Of a DNA stretch of 6,616 nt, positions 1-5,521 are shown in pieces. Source of the DNA: Firmicutes bacterium UBA5454 (GTDB taxonomy: Bacteria > Bacillota > Clostridia > Caldicoprobacterales > DTU083); NCBI GenBank assembly GCA_002426555.1, contig DIQU01000037.1, positions 4,835 through 11,450 on the forward strand. The letters are read 5' to 3'. Both the position numbers and the translations under genes were made by a program. How positions within the stretch are numbered: position 1 is the stretch's first letter; each line of letters starts with the position of its first letter. The notes below the pieces were generated by a model that saw only the letters and a list, made by a program, of their open reading frames with translations, ran no database searches and was not told the DNA's origin.

Positions 1-32
1 TAAAGCCTATTGCCAAGTGCCTACATTAAGAA

Positions 33-37
33 AGGGG
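33..37 (+). promoter_or_regulatory. Ribosome binding site deciding the hexokinase start
   Basis: AGGGG within AAGAAAGGGGA. It sits 7 nt before GTG 45 and 1 nt before ATG 39, so GTG 45 is the better-spaced start. Confidence 0.55.
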
Positions 38-44
38 AATGAAA

Positions 45-1379
45 GTGAAGGAATTGAAGGAAATCCGTGAAAAAGTTAAAGACTTCCTGAAGAAAAACGA
101 GATGGATTATGAGCGAATCGACATAAAAAAGGAAACGGATATCTTTTTGGAAGATATGCAAAAGGGCTTGGAAGGTGAACCAGGCTATTTGGATATGTTA
201 CCCACTTACATTCCTATGAATGACGGCATTTCCTCCAATGAACCGGTTATTGTCATGGATGCAGGAGGTACCAATTTCCGTGTAGCAACAGTTTATTTTG
301 ATGACAAAATGAATCCTGTCATAAATGATTTTGCCAAATATTCCATGCCTGGTATAAAGGAAGAGACGACCAGAGAAGAATTTCTGAAGATGGTAGTTGA
401 ATACCTGACTCCCATTATAGACAAGAGCAATAAAATCGGATTTTGTTTCTCCTATCCAATTGAAATTCAGCCAAACGGTGATGGGATACCACTTCGTTTT
501 ACCAAGGAAATCAAATTGGACTGTCTCATTGGGGAGCCGCTGGGAGCACTTATTTTAGAGGCTTTGAAAGCTGCAGGTCATACGGATAAGAAAATAGTGC
601 TGCTGAATGATACGGTGTCTACCCTGTTAGGTGGAAAAGCCGCCTATGCCCATAGGAATTTTGACAGTTATATAGGGTTCATATTGGGTACCGGCACCAA
701 CACCAGCTATATAGAAGAGGTAAGCAATATAGAGAAAATAAGGAACATAGGTGTAGAATACGATTCTATGCTGATTAATATTGAGTCTGGGGCTTACCGG
801 AGATCTCCCTCCGGGAAAATGGACAGGGAATTCGATCAATTGACAAAAAACCCAGGTGTGGCTTTATTTGAAAAGAAGTTTTCCGGAGCTTATCTGGGCG
901 GTTTGTCTAAAGTCGTACTAAAGCATGCAGTGGAGGAGGAAGACCTGTTTTCCGAATCCTTCCGTGAACTTTTCCTTCAAGCGGGTGAGATTACTACCAT
1001 AGACGTAAATTACTTTTTACGCTGGCCTTTTGGCGACAACCTTTTTGCCGATCTCTGTGATAAGACCGGTCAACTGGATCGTATCACATTATACCATCTA
1101 TTTGACTGTCTTGTAGAACGGGCAGCCAAGCTTACAGCCATTAACCTTATTGCAGTTATTCGCAAAACGGGGAAGGGTCATGATCCCAGCAGACCCGTAT
1201 GTATAACTGCCGATGGCTCTACTTTTTACTTGCTGAAAAATTTTAAACGAAAACTGGAATATTATATGGAAGACTACTTGATAAAGGATTTAAATCTTTA
1301 CTATGAATTTGTAGAAGCAGAAAATGTCAACCTGACAGGGGCGGCCATAGCAGCCCTTGCCAAGCTACATTTAATTTGA
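45..1379 (+). CDS. Hexokinase, eukaryotic-type (hexokinase family, COG5026-like)
   Basis: Likely phosphorylates glucose and related hexoses with ATP in the cytoplasm, feeding glycolysis. Numbering from the ATG at 39, the hexokinase landmarks are in order: phosphate loop DAGGTNFR (74-81), sugar-binding segment FCFSYPIEIQ (135-144), LLNDTVSTL (188-196) with presumed catalytic Asp191, GTGTN (217-221) followed by SYIEE, NIESGAY (247-253), NPG...FEKKFSGAYLGGL (271-289), ADGS (391-394), and a C-terminal LTGAAIAALA (432-441). Length is close to yeast hexokinase and well above ROK or Glk glucokinases. The start was set at GTG 45: AGGGG at 33-37 lies 7 nt upstream of it but only 1 nt from the in-frame ATG at 39, which would add two residues. 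The gene is convergent with the TPM gene, leaving 22 bp between the stops. The usual NTEWG motif reads NIESG here, so the Trp is absent. Family assignment is secure; sugar specificity is not known. Confidence 0.93.
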   Translation: MKELKEIREKVKDFLKKNEMDYERIDIKKETDIFLEDMQKGLEGEPGYLDMLPTYIPMNDGISSNEPVIVMDAGGTNFRVATVYFDDKMNPVINDFAKYSMPGIKEETTREEFLKMVVEYLTPIIDKSNKIGFCFSYPIEIQPNGDGIPLRFTKEIKLDCLIGEPLGALILEALKAAGHTDKKIVLLNDTVSTLLGGKAAYAHRNFDSYIGFILGTGTNTSYIEEVSNIEKIRNIGVEYDSMLINIESGAYRRSPSGKMDREFDQLTKNPGVALFEKKFSGAYLGGLSKVVLKHAVEEEDLFSESFRELFLQAGEITTIDVNYFLRWPFGDNLFADLCDKTGQLDRITLYHLFDCLVERAAKLTAINLIAVIRKTGKGHDPSRPVCITADGSTFYLLKNFKRKLEYYMEDYLIKDLNLYYEFVEAENVNLTGAAIAALAKLHLI

Positions 1380-1401
1380 GGTTGTTTAAGCAGTTTGTCA
1401 G

Positions 1402-2277
1402 CTAGAATCTCCGTCCACCGCCCCCATGGCTTCGCCCGCTGCTGCCTCTGTGGACACTGCTGCCACTTCTGCCGCCGCTGCTTGAGTTATTTTTGGGAAT
1501 TAGAGTTCTTGTGACGGTTTGATTGATAAAGTCGTCTCTTTTATCAATCAACTGGAATGAGCCGCCTTCTTCATATGTCCGGTTGTTGATGGTAACCTTG
1601 CCCTTATTCCCGCTGGAGGCTATACCAACCCCGATTAAAGCTGCGATAATCCCAATAATATAAACAGCCGGGGCACTCATGATGCGAAGAACTCTCTGCC
1701 AATAATTGCTGGAGGCTGAGCTGTCACCGGGGTAATACGGTTCTTCCCAATCGCTGTATTTATCATCGGGAGTTACATGTGAAGGAGGTCCGACAGCTGC
1801 GAAATTCTTCACTTGACTGATAAATGCCATTGATGCCTGATAGTAGTTTACATCAGATAGATAAGGTGTAACTATGTCAAGAATGTTTTCGATTCGGTCA
1901 TCGCTAAAGATAGCTATGGCTTCTCCAGTTGTAGAAATCCAGATTTCATGGTCATACATGTTGATCAGCATAAGAAGACCGGATGCATCACTGCCAACAC
2001 CATATCCATTATAGTCATAATAGTCATCTGCAAAATCCATTGAGCTTTTAGCTTCCGTATTATCTGTAATGACAATAACAATGTCCAGATTATGCTCCAG
2101 GACAGCTTGATCGATTTCGGACTGAATTTGGTTCAGCTCTTCTAAAGTTAAAAAGTCAAGATCATCTATGACATTATCTGTTGAAGCAGCTTTAGCAGCT
2201 GTCCAGGTAAAGGAACTCATTAGGAACAAGAACAGCAGGCTAAATAGAATGATAAATTGATTCACTTTCCTATCCAA
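1402..2277 (-). CDS. TPM-domain membrane protein (YdjH/YgcG-like)
   Basis: Third gene of the SPFH/zinc-ribbon/TPM operon, 291 residues from the TTG at 2277. Residues 1-31 form a signal peptide: short basic start, hydrophobic core 8-25, and an AKA-A cleavage-like site near 29-31. A TPM domain follows (about 35-162), with LTLEELNQIQ, LDIVIVITDN, acidic DDYYDYNGYG and GLLMLI...IWISTTGEA blocks. A membrane helix lies at about 204-221, and the tail (about 264-291) is Ser/Gly/Arg-rich ending HGGGGRRF, typical of this family. The TPM domain is therefore predicted outside the membrane and the tail inside. The family is often annotated as a putative phosphatase, but its function is poorly established. 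An in-frame TTG at 2292 is unlikely because it overlaps the Shine-Dalgarno sequence. B. subtilis YdjH is the closest analogue I recognise, from gene context and architecture. Confidence 0.88.
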   Translation of the reverse strand: MDRKVNQFIILFSLLFLFLMSSFTWTAAKAASTDNVIDDLDFLTLEELNQIQSEIDQAVLEHNLDIVIVITDNTEAKSSMDFADDYYDYNGYGVGSDASGLLMLINMYDHEIWISTTGEAIAIFSDDRIENILDIVTPYLSDVNYYQASMAFISQVKNFAAVGPPSHVTPDDKYSDWEEPYYPGDSSASSNYWQRVLRIMSAPAVYIIGIIAALIGVGIASSGNKGKVTINNRTYEEGGSFQLIDKRDDFINQTVTRTLIPKNNSSSGGRSGSSVHRGSSGRSHGGGGRRF

Positions 2278-3307
2278 AAAAAGCACCTCCAAACACGGCT
2301 ATGATCCAGGTTGCAGCAAAAATCAAGCCGGCAAAGCGTAACTGTTTCCATCTGCTGATTGGCGCTTCACCCACTACTTTTCCTGTTTGGCCGTTTATCA
2401 TAAAAAGATGATCCTTCCCCTTATATTTGTTAACCAGAAGATAAACCGGCAGCATGGCATAACTTTCTTCTGATTTTTGCAGTATCACATCTTTACTGGT
2501 GTCATGGTATGAGGTATATCCGCCGATGGTTTCTCTCAGACGCTTCTCCGTAAACTGGCCTACCCTCGTTTTAGCCGTACCCAGAGCTTCTTCTGATTCC
2601 ACATCATATTTTTCTGCCATAAAACCGGATAAATATTGTTTGGAAAAGTCTGTTAAGGCATTGTAATTATAAGGTTCAATTAATTGCATGAGTGAATCAT
2701 CCAGCTTTATCGAAGCGTCTACAGGCACTTTCCTATATTCTGCAGTTCCACGACGAAGCACCCTGAAATACCGGGTTTCGGTATATCGATAATCACCTTG
2801 AACCCATGACCGCACCTGGGTTCCCTGACCCTGCAAAGTACCGTCGGTTTGACAGTCAAACAGCCAGAATGGAGCATATACCCCTGTCAGCTTCTCAATT
2901 TCTTCCTTATACTTATATTCTGTCGGAGCAAACAAGCGCTTGCCAATCCACTTTCGATATAATTCCTGAGCCTGCTCTTTAGTTAAGTGGAAGGGAATCA
3001 GATATTTAGGTCTGAATCTGCCGGTAAACCTGGATTTGATTATTGTAGGGTTTTTGCAATACAGGCAGAAGGTAGCTGATGTGGTTTCATCAGCCAGCAG
3101 CTCTGCACCGCAGCTGTTACAATGATAGGCATCCAGCTCCGGTTGTTCTTCCTCATACTGCTCTTCTTTTTCCTGCATATCCTGCTCGATGTCCAGTTGC
3201 TCTTTTGTAAATCTGCTGAAGCAGTAATGACATTTCCAACTTTGAGAAGGTGGATCAAATTCCAATCCAGCTGTACAATTCAGGCATTTATATTGGAGCG
3301 AGCTCAT
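2270..3307 (-). CDS. Zinc-ribbon membrane protein (YdjG-like, TFIIB-type zinc ribbon)
   Basis: Second gene of the operon, 345 residues. Two zinc ribbons lie at the N-terminus: Cys8/Cys11 with Cys26/Cys29 (CLNC, CHYC), and Cys63/Cys66 with Cys81/Cys84 (CNSC, CLYC). A strongly acidic, Glu-rich, probably coiled-coil linker (about 36-58) separates them. A long soluble region follows (about 95-315), with the PFHLTKEQA and YAPFWLFD blocks and a MINGQTGKVVGEAP motif (303-316) characteristic of the family. A single membrane helix is at about 323-343, at the extreme C-terminus, so most of the protein should face the cytoplasm. The ATG at 3307 has GAGGTG 5 nt upstream. Length and architecture match B. 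subtilis YdjG as I know it. The gene starts 24 bp after the SPFH stop and overlaps the TPM start by 8 bp. Its molecular function is unknown; a role as membrane tether or adaptor for the SPFH and TPM partners is inference. Confidence 0.87.
   Translation of the reverse strand: MSSLQYKCLNCTAGLEFDPPSQSWKCHYCFSRFTKEQLDIEQDMQEKEEQYEEEQPELDAYHCNSCGAELLADETTSATFCLYCKNPTIIKSRFTGRFRPKYLIPFHLTKEQAQELYRKWIGKRLFAPTEYKYKEEIEKLTGVYAPFWLFDCQTDGTLQGQGTQVRSWVQGDYRYTETRYFRVLRRGTAEYRKVPVDASIKLDDSLMQLIEPYNYNALTDFSKQYLSGFMAEKYDVESEEALGTAKTRVGQFTEKRLRETIGGYTSYHDTSKDVILQKSEESYAMLPVYLLVNKYKGKDHLFMINGQTGKVVGEAPISRWKQLRFAGLIFAATWIIAVFGGAFFG
2284..2290 (-). promoter_or_regulatory. Strong ribosome binding site inside the upstream gene
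   Basis: GGAGGTG read on the - strand, 8 nt from the end of GGAGG to TTG 2277. It lies inside the last codons of the zinc-ribbon gene, so it fixes the TPM start at 2277 and suggests translational coupling. Confidence 0.75.
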
Positions 3308-3331
3308 TTTGTCACCTCTTCACCCTTCAAA

Positions 3332-4678
3332 TTACGACTTTTTATTACCGCATTTGGAACAGAAATTGCCATCGGATTCATTACCGCAATTACCACAAGT
3401 CCATTTACCGTCATCAGGCTTTTGTTTCCCACAATTGGAACAAAACTTACCTACTGCGGTACTTCCACAGGAACAGGCCCAATTGTTTGATTCTGGTTTC
3501 TTATTACCGCATTTGGAGCAGAACTTGGTATCTTCCGCCATTTTATTGCCGCAGCTGCAGGTCCAAGTGGAAACACCGGAACTTTGGTTCCCTTGGGAAG
3601 GTGGAGGAGATTGATAGGCCTGCTGTTGATTTGGCATTACGCCACCTGCTACATTCATTCCCATGCCCATACCGGCAAAACCAAGCATGGCTCCGCCTTC
3701 GTTGGATCCTGCGGCTTCCAGCCCTGCAGCTACACTGCCTGTCATACGGGCTGCTCTGGCGTTTGGATCCATCAGTATGGAATCCCTTGCATATTGTTCC
3801 AGCAGTTCATTGGTTTTCTCGTCAAAGCTGATGCCTGCAATACCTACGCTTTGGATGTAGAAACCTCGCTGCGCCAGCCATTCTTCATCCAGAATGTCAG
3901 CCATATATCTTCCCAATTCCATAGTTCGAATGGGAATGTCGGAAACCATAACCATATCCATGGAGAGATTGGCTAAAGCAGTAGTATATGCCATAAGAAA
4001 TTCATTCAGATATTGCTCTGCCAGATCAGAAAGCATAAGATTTGATTTTCCGACTTTACTGCAAACCTCTGTGTAGAATAACAGGGGATCTCCAACTTTA
4101 ATTGAATAGGTGCCAAAAGATGTGACCTTGCAGGGCACCACCCTTCCCGGCACTAAAACACGATCTGTGTACGGTACAGGATTTTTGGTTCCAAAACGAA
4201 TATTGGGAATTTCCTGTTTGTTGATATAAAATACCTGTTGTTTTACAGGAGTGGTTCCTCCGAATTTGAAACGCTCCCAGGAGTCCTTTAAGGTGTTGAC
4301 CAAGCCGCCGGGACGATCAATTGCATTGCGTTCAGTGTTTTTATATCCGGGAAGTGATGTTCCTTCATCGGATTTAAAAAACATGGAAGGTGCTCTGGAA
4401 TTGTCTACCTGCCAGTAACCGGGGTCGTCTGTAGCGGATATGATTTTTCCTCCGTCTACCAGAAGCATAAATACATTTTCAGGAACGTGAATAATCGAAC
4501 CGTTGGATATGACATCCTCGGTTCTGCGTCTGTTGGAGCTTCGCTTGTCGTCCTTTCGTATCATGGTTCCATAAGTAGCCAATGTCGTGTTATCCATTTG
4601 TGCCGGCTCAATGGTTTCCAGCCATTGATCTGCCAACGCACCGCCCAATGCGCCGGCTGCTGCTTTCAAAATACCCAT
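3332..4678 (-). CDS. SPFH/Band 7 domain protein with three C-terminal zinc ribbons (YdjI-like)
   Basis: First gene of the operon, 448 residues. An Ala/Gly-rich amphipathic start (1-20) could touch the membrane; there is no obvious transmembrane helix. The SPFH (stomatin/prohibitin/flotillin) domain covers roughly 55-300, including VPENVFMLLVDGGKI (65-79), the VFYINKQEIPNIRFGT block (149-164) and a helical part ending near NELLEQYARD (290-299). A Gly/Met-rich linker (about 327-350) and a Gln/Pro/Ser stretch lead to three zinc ribbons: Cys374/376/387/390, Cys402/404/413/416 and Cys428/431/440/443. Homologues are often named virion core protein or SPFH domain protein. B. subtilis YdjI is reported to help place PspA at the membrane. 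The reading frame is open back to 4837, but ATG 4678 has AAAGGA about 5 nt upstream and begins the conserved N-terminus; the upstream stretch holds the promoter. Confidence 0.9.
   Translation of the reverse strand: MGILKAAAGALGGALADQWLETIEPAQMDNTTLATYGTMIRKDDKRSSNRRRTEDVISNGSIIHVPENVFMLLVDGGKIISATDDPGYWQVDNSRAPSMFFKSDEGTSLPGYKNTERNAIDRPGGLVNTLKDSWERFKFGGTTPVKQQVFYINKQEIPNIRFGTKNPVPYTDRVLVPGRVVPCKVTSFGTYSIKVGDPLLFYTEVCSKVGKSNLMLSDLAEQYLNEFLMAYTTALANLSMDMVMVSDIPIRTMELGRYMADILDEEWLAQRGFYIQSVGIAGISFDEKTNELLEQYARDSILMDPNARAARMTGSVAAGLEAAGSNEGGAMLGFAGMGMGMNVAGGVMPNQQQAYQSPPPSQGNQSSGVSTWTCSCGNKMAEDTKFCSKCGNKKPESNNWACSCGSTAVGKFCSNCGKQKPDDGKWTCGNCGNESDGNFCSKCGNKKS
3342..3526 (-). repeat. Near-identical zinc-ribbon DNA repeats in the SPFH gene
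   Basis: A 26-bp segment at 3342-3367 recurs at 3501-3526 with two differences. Both encode the FCSKCGNK part of a zinc ribbon (third and first ribbons). The middle ribbon (around 3421-3450) is more diverged. This suggests internal duplication of ribbon units. Confidence 0.7.
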
Positions 4679-4772
4679 CTTCTTCTTCCTTTCTGATTTT
4701 AGTTTCTTGATGCATAGTTCTACAAAAATAATTTTCTTTAAGCATTTGAACTTCATATTAAACTCTACAGCA

Positions 4773-4801
4773 ATCATAGCAAAAAATACAAAATGTAACA
4801 A
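4773..4801 (-). promoter_or_regulatory. Promoter of the SPFH/zinc-ribbon/TPM operon
   Basis: On the - strand, TTGTTA (4801-4796), a 17-nt spacer and TATGAT (4778-4773) preceded by TGC, that is an extended -10. Predicted transcription begins near 4766, giving a leader of about 88 nt. A second, overlapping candidate is TTGCTA (4782-4777), 16 nt, TAATAT (4760-4755). Both resemble housekeeping sigma-A promoters. I do not see a clear SigW-type element (AAC...CGTA). Confidence 0.55.
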
Positions 4802-4836
4802 TACATAGTATACAGCTGCACTTGTATGTTGTAACA
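4794..4836. repeat. Direct repeat TGTAACA flanking the operon promoter
   Basis: TGTAACA at 4794-4800 and again at 4830-4836, 36 bp apart. The first copy covers most of the predicted -35 of the SPFH operon. This could be a regulator binding pair or chance in AT-rich DNA. Confidence 0.3.
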
Positions 4837-4845
4837 CATAAATCT

Positions 4846-4908
4846 TGTCATTCCGAGTTTATCGAGGAATCTGGGCAGGCAAGATCCGACCCAATTACTC
4901 AGGAGACA
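4846..4908. repeat. 63-bp palindromic intergenic repeat element (MITE-like)
   Basis: The left end TGTCATTCCGAG (4846-4857) pairs with the right end CTCAGGAGACA (4898-4908), with a small bulge and mismatch. Inside, GGAATCT (4866-4872) pairs with AGATCC (4882-4887). The whole element can fold as one interrupted hairpin. The end sequence resembles a widespread bacterial intergenic repeat of the TGTCATTC...GAATCT type that I recall from many genomes. There is no coding capacity. A related half copy lies at 6468-6495. Confidence 0.6.
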
Positions 4909-4945
4909 CTGAAAGATTTTAACAGAGTATAGTATATTACAAGGT

Positions 4946-5010
4946 GCTGGTATTGCTATATATAATTATATTTGATTCCAGCAAATATTACTATAGAATT
5001 TTCTATATAG
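4946..5010. other. AT-rich intergenic stretch with two imperfect palindromes
   Basis: Part of the 483-bp gap between the divergent SPFH and redoxin genes. GCTGG (4946-4950) pairs with CCAGC (4978-4982) around an AT-rich near-palindromic centre containing ATAATTAT. A second palindrome, CTATAGAA with TTCTATATAG, follows at 4991-5010. Apart from the promoters, the TGTAACA direct repeat and the 63-bp element, I see no gene in 4679-5161. These palindromes could be operators or further decayed repeat material. Confidence 0.35.
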
Positions 5011-5087
5011 GAACAGTTTTTTGTTAATTCATTATAGCATCATATATGCTGTGAATTTTCGCGGCTTTAAAAATAATGCTGTTCTTT

Positions 5088-5118
5088 TTGTTAGCATAGG
5101 GTTATTTCCGTTTATAAT
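5088..5118 (+). promoter_or_regulatory. Probable promoter of the redoxin gene
   Basis: A perfect TATAAT at 5113-5118 lies 43 nt before the ATG. The -35 is less clear: TTGTTA at 5088-5093 (19-nt spacer) or TTAGCA at 5091-5096 (16-nt spacer). A second candidate further upstream is TTGTTA 5021-5026, 18 nt, TATGCT 5045-5050. Confidence 0.42.
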
Positions 5119-5161
5119 GGTTAAGCTGTTGTTTGAAATACCGGGAGAAGGAGTAAAGAGA

Positions 5162-5422
5162 ATGAAAAAGATTAAAATGTTTGTTATGACAGGTTGTCCT
5201 CACTGCACCAATGCAAGACGGTTTATGGAAGAGCTCTTTGAGGAAAATTCGGAATACAGGAAGTTGGATATAGAAGTCATAAATGAAACTGATGAGCCGG
5301 AATTAGCCAATCAATATGATTATTATTATGTTCCGACCTACTATCTGGATGGTGTGAAATTTCATGAAGGGGTACCTAAAAAGAAGATGGTAGAGGAATT
5401 GTTTAAGAGTGCGATAAAGTAA
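5162..5422 (+). CDS. Glutaredoxin/thioredoxin-like small redox protein (CPHC)
   Basis: An 86-residue single-domain thioredoxin-fold protein. It has a first strand IKMFVMTG, the active site Cys12-Pro-His-Cys15, a helix after it (16-28), a second strand around DIEVIN (36-41), the cis-proline loop VPT (57-59) followed by YYLDG, and a C-terminal helix (73-85). It should carry out thiol-disulfide exchange in the cytoplasm, since no signal peptide or lipobox precedes it. Length fits glutaredoxin or NrdH-type redoxins; the CPHC motif is the DsbA-type dipeptide rather than the CPYC of classical glutaredoxins. ATG 5162 is chosen because AAGGAG lies 8 nt upstream. The frame stays open to TTG 5021, but that extension has no ribosome binding site and covers the promoter. 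It appears monocistronic, and its partner is unknown. Confidence 0.87.
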   Translation: MKKIKMFVMTGCPHCTNARRFMEELFEENSEYRKLDIEVINETDEPELANQYDYYYVPTYYLDGVKFHEGVPKKKMVEELFKSAIK

Positions 5423-5425
5423 TAA

Positions 5426-5505
5426 AGCAGCATACAAAAAAGCTGCCAATCAAAGTGAGCTGTTCCATAGTTCAAATGATCAGGCAACTTTTTGGACATG
5501 CTGCT
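5426..5505. terminator. Bidirectional terminator hairpin between convergent genes
   Basis: The outer arms AGCAGCAT (5426-5433) and ATGCTGCT (5498-5505) are perfectly complementary. Further in, AAAAAAGCTGCC (5436-5447) pairs with GGCAACTTTTT (5483-5493) with one mismatch, and a looser stem (ATCA 5449-5452 with TGAT 5477-5480, plus inner TGA/TCA) closes the loop. The A6 and T5 tracts flank the inner stem, so both strands read stem then U-tract. It begins 4 nt after the redoxin stop and ends 16 nt from the DegV stop, serving both. Confidence 0.65.
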
Positions 5506-5521
5506 AATACAAATTTTTCAG

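Noticed and set aside
627..839. 70-residue - strand frame inside the hexokinase gene
   Set aside because: Fully antisense to conserved hexokinase motifs, with no start signal.
3122..4076. Several + strand open frames opposite the SPFH and zinc-ribbon genes
   Set aside because: They overlap in several frames, lack ribosome binding sites and are antisense to well-supported conserved genes. Their Ser/His/Cys/Leu-rich composition is typical of shadow frames.
4679..4837. N-terminal extension of the SPFH protein by 53 residues
   Set aside because: It has no ribosome binding site, is made of AT-rich low-information codons and covers the predicted promoter. ATG 4678 has a good site and begins the conserved sequence.
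4846..4908. Could the palindromic element be a riboswitch or CRISPR repeat?
   Set aside because: There is only one full copy with no spacers, and the symmetry is that of a terminal inverted repeat. I see no known riboswitch core.
5021..5161. N-terminal extension of the redoxin by 47 residues from TTG 5021
   Set aside because: It has no ribosome binding site, contains the TATAAT promoter, and is not part of the thioredoxin fold. ATG 5162 has AAGGAG at ideal spacing.
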